From positions 434,001-498,000 of the forward strand of contig NZ_JBFBOG010000001.1 in assembly GCF_040686855.1 (NCBI RefSeq): a stretch of 64,000 nucleotides of DNA, read 5' to 3'. The position numbers and the translations under genes were made by a program. The stretch comes from Leifsonia sp040686855. Lineage in GTDB: Bacteria > Actinomycetota > Actinomycetes > Actinomycetales > Microbacteriaceae. Under the pieces are notes generated by a model. That model had not been told where the DNA came from. It did no database searches and was given only the letters and a program-made list of their open reading frames with translations. Numbering within the stretch: the first letter of the stretch is position 1; each line of letters opens with the position of its first letter. This document shows, one piece after another, positions 16,540 through 24,432 of this stretch.

Positions 16540-17258
16540 GGCGCGCACGCTCCGGGGTCGTCGCCGGTGCGCTGATCGCGTGCGTCGCGGCTGCGGTCGC
16601 CGGGATCGGCGCGGCCCGCGTGCCGACGGCGGCTCCGGCGGAGCTGTGCATCCCGCTGTTCATGTCGTGCAGCTCTCCGAGCCCCGCGCCGACACCGACG
16701 GCGTCGCCGTCGTCCGGCTCCGGCCTTCCCGGCGTCCCGTCGCTGCCGGTCCCCGGCTCCACCGACGCCCCCGTCGTCCCGGGTACGCCGGGCGCGACGC
16801 CGGCCCCGACCGCTCCCCCGGTGCCTGCGGGTCCGGACGGCGGAGCGCCGGTCTTCACGCAGCCGCCCGCGCAGCTCGGCAGCCGCTCCCTCTCCTTCTC
16901 CGGGCTCAAAGGCATCAGCGTGGTGACCGTCCCGCTCGCCGACGGCCGCCGCATCCCGGTGCTGAAGATCTCGGCCGACGGCATCACGATCGACGGCTTC
17001 AGCCTGACCGTCCGGAAGGACACCGGCCCGAAGCTCGCCACCACCGCCGACCAGATGGCGCTGCGCGGCAACGTTCAGGTCTACCTGGATTCCGTGACGG
17101 CGACCGGCGCGGACGGCAAGAGCATCACTCTCGGCGCCGCGACTCCGCCGCCCGCCGACGGCCTCCCGCCGCAGCTGTTGCGCGTGACGCTCGGACTCGT
17201 CGGGGTGACCGCGGACAGCATCCACTTCACCGCGCCGCACCAGCACCTGTCCGAGTAG
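16536..17258 (+). CDS. Secreted Pro-rich protein, third gene of the DUF6230 operon
   Basis: 240 residues. It has a signal peptide (MRRARSGVVAGALIACVAAA), a short Cys pair (ELCIPLFMSC) and a long Pro/Ser/Thr linker (about 45-110). The folded C-terminal domain (about 120-240) resembles the beta-rich style of the DUF6230 partner (ISADGITIDGFSLTVRK). The start ATG overlaps the previous stop (ATGA). I do not know a family name. Context suggests it acts outside the cell with the two upstream proteins. Confidence 0.65.
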   Translation: MRRARSGVVAGALIACVAAAVAGIGAARVPTAAPAELCIPLFMSCSSPSPAPTPTASPSSGSGLPGVPSLPVPGSTDAPVVPGTPGATPAPTAPPVPAGPDGGAPVFTQPPAQLGSRSLSFSGLKGISVVTVPLADGRRIPVLKISADGITIDGFSLTVRKDTGPKLATTADQMALRGNVQVYLDSVTATGADGKSITLGAATPPPADGLPPQLLRVTLGLVGVTADSIHFTAPHQHLSE

Positions 17259-17272
17259 CCGCATCCACGGGT

Positions 17273-17313
17273 CGCAACACGCCGTTATGCGGCGGCGATG
17301 ACGGGGTGTTGCG
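17273..17313. repeat. Palindrome, family C, copy 1
   Basis: Arms CGCAACACGCCGT and its near complement (12 of 13 match) around a loop with GCGGCGGCGATG. It lies just after the third gene of the DUF6230 operon. Confidence 0.65.
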
Positions 17314-17332
17314 TCTCCTCGCCGATCTAGTG

Positions 17333-17378
17333 GTCCCAACACGCCGTTTTAGCGGCGGCCGTAACGGCGTGTTGGGAC
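17333..17378. repeat. Palindrome, family C, copy 2
   Basis: Perfect 16-bp arms (GTCCCAACACGCCGTT and complement) around a 14-base loop with GCGGCGGC. It lies 20 bp from copy 1, and both share AACACGCCGTT and the GCGGCGGC loop core. Placed between two convergent genes. Confidence 0.8.
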
Positions 17379-17400
17379 CAGTAGCGCGGGATGAGGTTGC

Positions 17401-18021
17401 TCAGCGGCCGTTCTCGCGGCGGAGGCGGCGGCGCTCGCGGCGGGACAGCGCGGACCAGGCCTCCTGCTGCGCCCGGCGGTTCTCCTCCGCCTGCCGGATG
17501 CGCTCCTCGCGCCGCTGCCGCCAGCGGGCGACCTCCTCGTCCACATCGCGCGTCGGCGTGACGACGGGCGGGCCGCCCTGCAGCTGCCGACGCGCCTCGA
17601 CGATCCGGCGGTTGAACCCGTCGAGGTGTTCGCGCACAGCGGTCTCGGACGCCAGTCGGTCGAGCCGCGCGTCCAGCTCCTTGTCCTCCGTGCGCAGCAT
17701 CAGCGCGGGCGGCCCCAGACCGGTCAGCTGCTCGCGCTCGATCTTGCGGCGGATCCACCAGTCGGGGTCGTGCGTCCCCGTCAGCCCGGGCAGGGGCTTG
17801 CCCGCGCCCGGCAGGTTGTCGAAATCGCCGCGCCGGATCGCCTGCTGGATGGCCGTCTCGACGATCTGCGCCCGCTGGTCCATCGACGGCTGGCCCGCGT
17901 TGGCCTCCTCGACCGGTTCGCCGCGCGCCTCGGCGTCGCGTCGCAGCCGGTAGCGCGCGGCCTCGACGAGCGGGTCGGACTCGCGAGCCGCGCGACGGTT
18001 CTCGTCACGGTTGCGGGCCAT
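17401..18021 (-). CDS. DUF1992 (DnaJ-C28-like) domain protein
   Basis: 206 residues. The DUF1992 core is at about 45-115: AQIVETAIQQAIRRGDFDNL, then PGAGKPLPG and DPDWWIRRKIEREQL, a motif found in bacterial and plant DnaJ-homologue C28 proteins. The C-terminus is a charged coiled-coil-like tail (QRREERIRQAEENRRAQQEA). Role unknown; it lacks a J domain. I set the start at MARNRDEN; an ATG three codons upstream is the alternative. Confidence 0.8.
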   Translation of the reverse strand: MARNRDENRRAARESDPLVEAARYRLRRDAEARGEPVEEANAGQPSMDQRAQIVETAIQQAIRRGDFDNLPGAGKPLPGLTGTHDPDWWIRRKIEREQLTGLGPPALMLRTEDKELDARLDRLASETAVREHLDGFNRRIVEARRQLQGGPPVVTPTRDVDEEVARWRQRREERIRQAEENRRAQQEAWSALSRRERRRLRRENGR

Positions 18022-18097
18022 GTTCTCCACAGTACGCCGCGCCGACGAGCTCTCCCCAGATCCCGGAACGCCCTGCCCGCCCGTCGGAGGTGCCTCC

Positions 18098-18103
18098 TAG
18101 ATT
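18098..18103 (+). promoter_or_regulatory. -10 box of the epoxide hydrolase gene
   Basis: TAGATT six bases before the ATG; no ribosome site, so the mRNA is probably leaderless. Confidence 0.45.
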
Positions 18104-18109
18104 CGACCC

Positions 18110-19216
18110 ATGAGCTACAGCATCCACGTCTCCGACGCCGACCTCGCCGACCTGTACCGCCGCCTCGAGGCCGCCATCCTGCCCGAGCCGACTCCCGGCC
18201 CGGAGTGGTCCAACGGCATCCCGCCGCGGGTGCTGCGCGGACTCGTCGACCGATGGTGCGACGGTTACGACTGGCGCGCGGTGGAACGCCGGCTCGACCG
18301 CTACGAACAGCGGATGATCGACCTCGACGGCTGCGCGATCCACGTCATCGTCGCGCCCGCCCGACAGCCCGGCGACGCCCTGCCGATCGTCCTCAGCCAC
18401 GGCTGGCCGTACTCGTTCGCGTCGATGCTCGACCTCGCCGACCGGCTGAGCGAGGAGCGGGACGTCGTCATCCCCTCGCTGCCCGGCTACGGATGGTCGG
18501 CGCCGCTGCCCGAGCCGTACTCCTCCGCCGGTGTCGCGGCCCGCTGGAACGCTCTGATGACGAGCACGCTCGAATATGACCGCTACCTCACCTACGGCGA
18601 AGATGTCGGCGCGGGCGTCAGCGACTGGCTCGCCGCCGCCTACCCGCAGAGGGTCGCCGGGATCGTCGCCTCGCACGCCTCCTTCTCCGGTCGGTCGCGC
18701 CCGGGCGTCGAGCTGACGGACGAGGAGCGCGCTTTCCTGGCCTCGGTCGCCGTCCCCGCCGAGTCCGGCTACGCGCACGAGCAGGGCACGCGTCCCGACA
18801 CCCTCGCCGCGGCCCTCATCGACTCCCCCAGCGGCCTCCTCGCCTGGATCGCGGAGAAGGTCGCCGCGTGGAGCGACGGCGACGGTCTCGAACGCTTCGA
18901 GGTCGACGACATCCTCACCAACGTCTCGGTGTACTGGTTCAGCCGTTCCATCGGCACGAGCTTCCGGCCATACCGCGAGTCGACGGACGACGACGAGCTG
19001 CACCCGCTCATCACGGTGCCCGCGTCGATCCTTATCCAACGGCACGAGGCGGCCTACCCGCGGTCGCTGGCGGAGAAGAGCTACACCGACATCCGCGCGT
19101 TCGCCCGGTTGCTGCGCGGGGGTCACTTCACCGCCTGGGAGGCTCCGGACGGCGTCGCGACCGCCGTGCGTGAACTCGAGGTGAACATCCGAACATCCGC
19201 TGGCCCACGGGGTTGA
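18110..19216 (+). CDS. Epoxide hydrolase, alpha/beta-hydrolase fold
   Basis: 368 residues. The N-terminal EHN domain (about 1-100: VSDADLADLYRRLEAAILPE) is typical of microsomal-type epoxide hydrolases. It is followed by the hydrolase core with LSHGWPYSFASML (oxyanion HGWP). The nucleophile region is LTYGEDVGAGVSDWLA: Asp in the GxDxG-like elbow. The catalytic His is in RGGHFTAWEAPD near the C-terminus. It converts epoxides to diols by a covalent ester intermediate. Probably a single-gene unit, with the physiological substrate unknown. Confidence 0.85.
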   Translation: MSYSIHVSDADLADLYRRLEAAILPEPTPGPEWSNGIPPRVLRGLVDRWCDGYDWRAVERRLDRYEQRMIDLDGCAIHVIVAPARQPGDALPIVLSHGWPYSFASMLDLADRLSEERDVVIPSLPGYGWSAPLPEPYSSAGVAARWNALMTSTLEYDRYLTYGEDVGAGVSDWLAAAYPQRVAGIVASHASFSGRSRPGVELTDEERAFLASVAVPAESGYAHEQGTRPDTLAAALIDSPSGLLAWIAEKVAAWSDGDGLERFEVDDILTNVSVYWFSRSIGTSFRPYRESTDDDELHPLITVPASILIQRHEAAYPRSLAEKSYTDIRAFARLLRGGHFTAWEAPDGVATAVRELEVNIRTSAGPRG

Positions 19217-19347
19217 CTTCCGCGACCGGTCGTTTACTGTGTGCACTAAGCAACCGGATGGCAGGCTGAACCGCAGGGGGCGGGCAGCTGTACTGCATTC
19301 CCGGTGCGCGGCGGTCGACGTTCGGGTGAGTCGGCCGCCGCAAACTT

Positions 19348-19923
19348 TTAAGCGGTGGTCGCCGCGGCCGCGTCGAGGTGGCGGGCACGACCCAGCAGCA
19401 GCTCGCCGACCGCGTCCAGCGGGCGGACGCTGTGCTGCACGCGGGCGATCACCACCGCTCCTTCGGCCGACGCCACGAGCACCGTCGCGAACTCGGCCGC
19501 GTCGCTGCGCGGGACGCCTGCACGTACGAGCAGGCCGGTCAGGTGCTCCATCGAGGACGCGAACACCGAGGCCGCCTTGTCGAAAAGCTCGCCATCCGGC
19601 GCGGAGACCGTGACCGCCAGCACCGGGCATCCGGACTCGAACTCCGACCCTTCGAGCACCGCACGCCAGAAAGCGAGGAACGCCTCCGTCACGCTCACCG
19701 CCGTCGAGCCCGCGTGCGCGGCGACCCAGCGGTCGTGGGAGGTCGTCGTGCGGTCGAGCGCTTCGCTGAACAGCTGATTCCGGCCGCCCGGGAAGTGGTG
19801 GTAGATCGACCCCCGCGGCGCGCCTGTCTCGCTGAGCATCTTGCCGAGCGACGCGCCGTGCACGCCCTTCGAGGCCAGGAGCCGGATCGCCCCGTCGAGC
19901 ATCCGGTCGCGGGTGTCATCCAT
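19348..19923 (-). CDS. TetR-family regulator (LmrA/YxaF-like)
   Basis: 191 residues. The HTH is GVHGASLGKMLSETGAPRGS then IYHHFPGGRNQL, the FPGGR variant being typical of the LmrA/YxaF subgroup. The C-terminal domain contains ESGCPVLAVTV, also subgroup-like. It diverges from the tautomerase-like gene across a region that holds a perfect ATTATGA/TCATAAT operator. It probably represses that gene and itself. Confidence 0.85.
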   Translation of the reverse strand: MDDTRDRMLDGAIRLLASKGVHGASLGKMLSETGAPRGSIYHHFPGGRNQLFSEALDRTTTSHDRWVAAHAGSTAVSVTEAFLAFWRAVLEGSEFESGCPVLAVTVSAPDGELFDKAASVFASSMEHLTGLLVRAGVPRSDAAEFATVLVASAEGAVVIARVQHSVRPLDAVGELLLGRARHLDAAAATTA

Positions 19924-19943
19924 CGGCAGCCTCCTCGATCAGG

Positions 19944-19963
19944 ATTATGACGTTGATCATAAT
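19944..19963. promoter_or_regulatory. TetR operator ATTATGA-n6-TCATAAT
   Basis: Perfect 7-bp inverted repeat with a six-base spacer (CGTTGA), 20 bp upstream of the TetR start codon and 60 bp upstream of the tautomerase-like gene. It stands out as AT-rich in GC-rich DNA. Confidence 0.7.
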
Positions 19964-20022
19964 GCCGCCCCTTGCCAGGCTCGAACCATCCACTTCTTCC
20001 CGTCGAGCCCCAGGAGGCCCCC

Positions 20023-20460
20023 ATGCCCATGATCGACATTTACGCTCCCGCCGGCACCTTCGCCGACCCGCACGCGCTGGCCACCGCGGCCGCGGCCACC
20101 GTTAAGGAGGTGGAGGCCGTTCCCGACATCCCGATGTTCCGGTCGAACACCGCCGCCTTCGTCCACGAGCTGCCCGCGGGCCATCTCGCCGATGTGGACG
20201 GCGAGGGCGACCACGTTCGCGTCCAGGTCCTGACGAACGCCGGCGCCCTCGACCGCGCCAAGCAGCTCGCGGTCGTCGAGCGCCTGACGGCCTTGGTCGC
20301 CGACGCCTCCGGCGACGCCCACCTCGCCGACCGCACCTGGGTGCTGCTCACCGAGGCGGCGCCCGGCGGCTGGGGACTGTGGGGCCACGCCCACACCAAC
20401 GAGGAGCTGGTCCAGGCCGCCCGCGCCGAGATCGCGAAGCTGCAGGAGGCCGCGGGCTGA
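20023..20460 (+). CDS. Tautomerase-superfamily protein
   Basis: 145 residues. The mature N-terminus after Met removal is Pro (MPMIDIYAPAGTF), and the N-terminal Pro is the catalytic base in 4-oxalocrotonate-tautomerase-type enzymes. The tail WGLWGHAHTNEELVQAARAE matches my recall of TetR-controlled 'tautomerase family' proteins. An AGGAGG site lies five bases before this ATG. An ATG two codons later would remove the Pro, so the first is preferred. Likely target of the divergent TetR regulator. Confidence 0.7.
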   Translation: MPMIDIYAPAGTFADPHALATAAAATVKEVEAVPDIPMFRSNTAAFVHELPAGHLADVDGEGDHVRVQVLTNAGALDRAKQLAVVERLTALVADASGDAHLADRTWVLLTEAAPGGWGLWGHAHTNEELVQAARAEIAKLQEAAG

Positions 20461-20490
20461 GGACCGCGCGTCCGCGGCGCCTCACCGCTC

Positions 20491-20523
20491 CGCCGAGTGG
20501 TGACCGGATGTCACCACTCGGCG
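20491..20523. terminator. Perfect 14-bp hairpin after the tautomerase gene
   Basis: CGCCGAGTGGTGAC and its exact complement around a five-base loop (CGGAT). No T run follows, so it is a terminator or a member of the intergenic palindrome set. Confidence 0.6.
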
Positions 20524-20600
20524 CGGATGAGCGCACCGACTCACCATTAGATCACCGGCCGCCTCCAGCGACGACGGGGCCGTCGGTCACCGCCTCCCAT

Positions 20601-20606
20601 TAGGCT
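20601..20606 (+). promoter_or_regulatory. -10 box of the methyltransferase gene
   Basis: TAGGCT six bases before the GTG start; no ribosome site. Leaderless start inferred. Confidence 0.45.
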
Positions 20607-20612
20607 GCCGAC

Positions 20613-21260
20613 GTGACCGAGCCGCACGACTCCCCCGCACGCGCAACCGTCGAGGACCACCTCCTGATGGTCCGCGAGCGCTTCGACGGCCGTGCCCCCA
20701 CCTACGACGACTCCGCCATGCACCGCGCCCTGGCCTCCGCCGTCGCCACCTTCGTCGACCTCGAGGGCGTGGAGGCGGTGCTCGACATCGCGACCGGCAC
20801 CGGTCTCGTGCTCCGCGCCCTCCACGACCGCGGCTTCACAGGCCCCATCACCGGAGTGGACCTCTCCCCCGGCATGCTCGACGAGGCGCGGCGCCACCTT
20901 CCCGACGCCGACCTCCTGGCCGCGGACGCGACCAGCCTGCCGCTCCCCGACACGTCGTTCGACCTGGTCACGTGCGTCACCGGGCTGCAGCTCTTCCCGC
21001 ATCCCGACGCCGCCATCTCCGAATGGGCGCGCGTCCTCCGCACCGGCGGCCGGGCCGTCACCGCGACCTTCCTCGGCGTCGACCCCACCCGCCACCGCGC
21101 GGCACCGCCGCCCGGCACGGATCACTCCGCGTTCGATTCCGTCGAGCACCTGGCGGAGACCGTCGCCAGGGCCGGATTCCGCGTGGCCCGCACGCAGACG
21201 TGGACAGACGGTGCTGACGAGCTCCTGATCGCCGAGCTGTCCTACGACGCCGGGTCGTAA
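20613..21260 (+). CDS. Class I SAM methyltransferase (UbiE/Methyltransf_11 type)
   Basis: 215 residues. Motif I is VLDIATGTGLVLRAL, the strand-2 acid is in GVDLSPGMLDEAR, the post-I motif is DATSLPLPDTSFDLVTCVTG, and the late motif is RVLRTGGRAV. This resembles UbiE-like small-molecule methyltransferases. The leader is absent (GTG six bases after TAGGCT). The last 19 bases overlap the convergent YciI-like gene. Confidence 0.8.
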   Translation: MTEPHDSPARATVEDHLLMVRERFDGRAPTYDDSAMHRALASAVATFVDLEGVEAVLDIATGTGLVLRALHDRGFTGPITGVDLSPGMLDEARRHLPDADLLAADATSLPLPDTSFDLVTCVTGLQLFPHPDAAISEWARVLRTGGRAVTATFLGVDPTRHRAAPPPGTDHSAFDSVEHLAETVARAGFRVARTQTWTDGADELLIAELSYDAGS

Positions 21261-21583
21261 CCGAACGCCCGCAGCTCCTGGTCGCACCGGCACGCCTTCG
21301 CGATCTTCGACGCCCAGAGCAGCGCGTCATCCCGCGTCGGGACCTCGATGATCGTGTAGCCGCCCTCGAGGTGTGCGGTCTGCGGATACGTCCCCTCGCG
21401 CACCCCGCCCTCGGCCGACACCAGCACCGGCGGGACCGTCTCATCGATCCCGCCGCCGAACACGTACGCGCCGGCCTGCTTGATCTCCTCGATCACCGCG
21501 TGCGACTCCGCCACGACGGTGTCGAACTCATCCGGCCGGAAATGCATCTCCCCACTCGGGAATGAGATCATGAACTTCGACAT
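21242..21583 (-). CDS. YciI-like (DGPF) domain protein
   Basis: 113 residues. MSKFMISFPSGEMHF, then VIEEIKQAGAYVFGGGIDET and GGYTIIEVPTRDDALLWASKIAKAC match the ferredoxin-like YCII/DGPF fold, found alone or fused to sigma factors. A single-domain form of unknown substrate. The start was set at MSKFM; the longer frame adds unrelated residues. Its 3' end overlaps the methyltransferase gene by 19 bp. Confidence 0.8.
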   Translation of the reverse strand: MSKFMISFPSGEMHFRPDEFDTVVAESHAVIEEIKQAGAYVFGGGIDETVPPVLVSAEGGVREGTYPQTAHLEGGYTIIEVPTRDDALLWASKIAKACRCDQELRAFGYDPAS

Positions 21584-21798
21584 CGGTGCCCCCTCCTTCG
21601 GCCGGCCCCTCCGGCCTCCGCGCACGGTCACCCGCGACGATAGCCGGAGGCCGGCGCGATGTCGATGTGCGAAGCGAGTGTCGCCAAGAGGGGTGCCCGC
21701 GGGCGCTGTCCGCGCAGTAGCATCCCCGAGAATTCCTCACCAGATTCCCTGGGCGCGGCGGTATCCCGTTCGCGCAGGGCCGACGCAAGGGGGCCGTC

Positions 21799-22446
21799 AT
21801 GAGCTTCGCGCCCGGTTGGTACACGCGTCCCGACGGTCAGCAACGCTATTGGGATGGGGCGCAGTGGACGAACCACGTCGCACCGGCAGCACCGATAGCA
21901 CCGGCACCGCAGAGTGCGCCCACGGTGAAACATCGGCGCAATCACGCCGTGGCCGCGATCGGCTTCATCATCGCCGCCCTGCTGATCGGCTTCGGACTCC
22001 TGTTCCCCTACGGCGTCTTCACCCTGTTGAAAGGTGCCGACCTGCTCGTGACTCCGACACACGACTTCGCACTCGACGAGACGTCGGCGGCACTCTTGCT
22101 GGCGATAGCGATATTCCTCGCCATACTCGGGCTGTTGTTGCTCATCACACGCGTCCGGTACCTGGGAGTGCTCTGGCGCATCCTGGGACTGGCGGCCATC
22201 GTGGTGCCCGCGATCTACGCCTTCACCCTCTGGAGCTTCATCAACGACCCGACCGTCACCATGAAGGAGCAGTCCAACGGCAACGTGTTCTCCGAAGCGT
22301 TCGCGCTGGTATCCGACGCCAGCCGCGGCTCCGGATGGGACCTGACCGCCGGCCTCGGGCTGTGGCTGCTCAGCGCCGGTGTCGTCTGTGGCATCCTGGC
22401 GGCTCTGATCCCCGCGATCAGGCGGCAGGAAGTGTCCTACACGTGA
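21799..22446 (+). CDS. DUF2510 membrane protein
   Basis: 215 residues. The N-terminal DUF2510 motif is GWYTRPDGQQRYWDGAQWTN, a short W/G-rich surface module. Four membrane helices follow (AAIGFIIAALLIGFGLLFPY; LLLAIAIFLAILGLLLLI; ILGLAAIVVPAIYAFTL; LGLWLLSAGVVCGILAAL), with a long loop VTMKEQSNGNVFSEAF. Function unknown. An AAGGGGG ribosome site precedes the ATG. It converges on a small membrane-protein gene with only four bases between stops. Confidence 0.75.
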   Translation: MSFAPGWYTRPDGQQRYWDGAQWTNHVAPAAPIAPAPQSAPTVKHRRNHAVAAIGFIIAALLIGFGLLFPYGVFTLLKGADLLVTPTHDFALDETSAALLLAIAIFLAILGLLLLITRVRYLGVLWRILGLAAIVVPAIYAFTLWSFINDPTVTMKEQSNGNVFSEAFALVSDASRGSGWDLTAGLGLWLLSAGVVCGILAALIPAIRRQEVSYT

Positions 22447-22450
22447 GCCC

Positions 22451-22750
22451 TCATGACCTGGCGGGTCGGCGGCGCCGGGCGCGCTTGTTGCGACGGATGA
22501 GCCTGATGAGCGTTCCGATCGCCGCCCGGACGAGGAAGACGAGACACGCCACCACCAGCAGGGGCTTCACCGCCAGATAAATCGGAGGGAGCAGGCACGC
22601 CGCCGCAGCGGTGCACGGTTGATCGGCGAGCGCACGAAAGATGAGCACCGCCGCGAGCACGGTGAGCGCGCTCGCCCACAGTCCCACGATCCCGGCAACG
22701 TCGACCGGTCTGCGTTCGGGCTCGGCTTGTACGGGCCGGAACAAGTTCAC
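22451..22750 (-). CDS. Small membrane protein, unknown
   Basis: 99 residues with two hydrophobic segments (VAGIVGLWASALTVLAAVLI and AVKPLLVVACLVFLVRAAIG) and a strongly basic C-terminus (RLIRRNKRARRRRPARS). Two Cys lie between them (QPCTAAAACLL). A GTG start gives a sensible membrane topology with basic residues inside. No family recognised. Confidence 0.55.
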   Translation of the reverse strand: MNLFRPVQAEPERRPVDVAGIVGLWASALTVLAAVLIFRALADQPCTAAAACLLPPIYLAVKPLLVVACLVFLVRAAIGTLIRLIRRNKRARRRRPARS

Positions 22751-22798
22751 GCCACAGCAAGCGGAATTCGCCGTGGAGCAGGTCGGACTGTGAGCGAC

Positions 22799-22833
22799 CG
22801 TCTGGTGATGCTGCGACCCAGCATCACCAGACG
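22799..22833. terminator. Perfect 15-bp hairpin
   Basis: CGTCTGGTGATGCTG and its exact complement around five bases (CGACC region). Flanking GAGCGA/TCGCTC extend the stem with a bulge. It lies downstream of the ScyD-like gene on its strand and probably ends that transcript. Confidence 0.65.
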
Positions 22834-22845
22834 ATCCTCGCTCAC

Positions 22846-24018
22846 TCACCCCCCGACGTTGATGCGCACCACCTGCCCGCTCACCCCGTTCGGTCCGCCT
22901 GTGGCAGGCATGATCGACCAGTTGGACACGTACGCGCTGCCGCCGCGGAAGGCGAAGCCGGATGGGAAGAACAGCTGCCCGGTGCCGTACGTGGTCCGCT
23001 GCCCGGTCGGGCTGATCTTGACCAGGTCTCCGGCGGGGTTGCCCCCGGGTCCCGGGTTGAGGCCGTTGACCTGGAACTCCGTCACGTAGAAGTTGCCGGA
23101 TCCGTCGAAGCCGCAGCCCTGGATGGTGCTGAAGCCCGTCCACTTGACCCGCGCCGTCCCGTTCGGCCAGACCTGCCAGACCCGGGCGCCGCCCGGTGCG
23201 TAGGTGCCGCCCAGCAGCTCCGTCACGTAGAAGGATCCGTCCGGCGCCTTGGCGACGCACGTGCTCACGCTGTCCGTCACCGACCCGGCCGGGACGCCCA
23301 TGAACGCCACGGTCGACACGGAGCCGTTCTTGTCCACCTTCGCGAGGATGTTCGCACCGGCGTCCGCGACGTAGCGCGTGTTGCCGAGGACGATCACGCT
23401 ATTCGGGTTCGCGTCCGGGAACTGGTCCGGGACCAGATCCTTGTGCGCCGCCGTCCACGCGTAGTCCGCGTCACCGGTCGCCGCGATCGGCGCCCACCTG
23501 CCCGAGCGCGGGTCGATCGCGATCGTGCGCCCGAGCTGGGCCCGCGCCGCATCGATGATCGGGTTCCCCGGCGGAACCGGCGGGATCGGCGACGTGTTCA
23601 GGGCGATCTGCCCGGTGACCCAGCGCCCCTGAGCGTCCACCGACACCAACCCCTCGGCGGCGAGGCCGGACTGGTCGGCCGCGGAGAACAACCCGGTGAC
23701 GGGATGCGTCAGCACGCCGTTCGCCCACACCCCGAGCTTGCCGGTGAGGCCTCCGTACTGGTCGCCCTCGGGTCCGCCCCCGAGCGGCAGCGTCCCGCCG
23801 TGCCCGGCTTCGGCGATCAGGAGCTGCCCGCCGGTCCCGAAGGTCAGCCCGCGCGGGTTGTCCAGCCCGGAGACGACCACCTGCACCGTGCCGCCCGGCG
23901 GTTTCGGGTGCGCCTGCGTGGTCGCCTGGGCGGAGGTGGCGCCGGCGGCGATCAGGGCCGCGACGAGCAGTGCGGGCGCGCCCACACGAATGGCGATGTT
24001 CGATGTCCTCATCGACAT
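22846..24018 (-). CDS. ScyD/ScyE family secreted beta-propeller protein
   Basis: 390 residues. A signal peptide (APALLVAALIAAGATSAQAT) precedes a repeat-rich propeller: VVVSGLDNPRGLTFGTGGQL is the family's opening signature. Later blades include IAIDPRSGRW, NTRYVADAGANILAKVDKNG and DGSFYVTELLGGTYAPGGAR. ScyD/ScyE proteins were named from the scytonemin cluster, but actinobacterial members have unknown roles. It is a single gene flanked by hairpins on both sides. Either of the first two Met codons may be the start. Confidence 0.8.
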   Translation of the reverse strand: MSMRTSNIAIRVGAPALLVAALIAAGATSAQATTQAHPKPPGGTVQVVVSGLDNPRGLTFGTGGQLLIAEAGHGGTLPLGGGPEGDQYGGLTGKLGVWANGVLTHPVTGLFSAADQSGLAAEGLVSVDAQGRWVTGQIALNTSPIPPVPPGNPIIDAARAQLGRTIAIDPRSGRWAPIAATGDADYAWTAAHKDLVPDQFPDANPNSVIVLGNTRYVADAGANILAKVDKNGSVSTVAFMGVPAGSVTDSVSTCVAKAPDGSFYVTELLGGTYAPGGARVWQVWPNGTARVKWTGFSTIQGCGFDGSGNFYVTEFQVNGLNPGPGGNPAGDLVKISPTGQRTTYGTGQLFFPSGFAFRGGSAYVSNWSIMPATGGPNGVSGQVVRINVGG

Positions 24019-24100
24019 GACTCCCTATCCTCATCGATAGGCCACGTCTCCCCCCACAACACGCGCGAACCTAGCACTGCGGGCGGGGGTGAGGCTAGAG

Positions 24101-24140
24101 CGACGGCGGCGGGTGGACGCACATCCACCCGCCGCCGTCG
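24101..24140. terminator. Perfect 17-bp GC hairpin
   Basis: CGACGGCGGCGGGTGGA and its exact complement around CGCACA, just after the small hydrophobic gene on the minus strand. It probably ends that transcript. Confidence 0.65.
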
Positions 24141-24176
24141 GCCGACGGTCCCCGAGGGCTTTCCCCCAGCCCTTCC

Positions 24177-24341
24177 TCACACGCGCCGGCTCCCTGTGAG
24201 CATCCGCACCAGCCAGACGATGGCGGCGATGACGAGCAAGACGATCCCCACCCAGAGCAGGAAGTTCAGCGACGAGACGAAACCTCCGGTCAGCAGCAGG
24301 ATGATGGCGATCACGGCGATGACGATCAGCAGGATGTTCAT
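24177..24341 (-). CDS. Small hydrophobic membrane protein
   Basis: 54 residues, almost wholly hydrophobic: MNILLIVIAVIAIILLLTGG then a second helix LLWVGIVLLVIAAIVWLVRM and a basic end (TGSRRV). Two-helix proteins of this kind are common in Actinobacteria (DUF6131-like). The ATG is preceded by an AAAGGG site. Function unknown. Confidence 0.65.
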   Translation of the reverse strand: MNILLIVIAVIAIILLLTGGFVSSLNFLLWVGIVLLVIAAIVWLVRMLTGSRRV

Positions 24342-24406
24342 GACACGACCCTTTCCGGTGGAGATGTTGACGCCTCCACGCAACCACCGGATAGGCCGCC
24401 CGACCT

Positions 24407-24426
24407 CACCCCTAGGGGTGTAATGT
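24407..24426 (+). promoter_or_regulatory. 14-bp palindrome and -10 box before the LuxR-type gene
   Basis: CACCCCTAGGGGTG (24407-24420) is a perfect palindrome. TAATGT (24421-24426) directly follows and ends six bases before the ATG, so the palindrome sits just upstream of the -10 box of a leaderless gene. It looks like an operator, perhaps for the response regulator itself. Confidence 0.45.
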
Positions 24427-24432
24427 GCCGCC

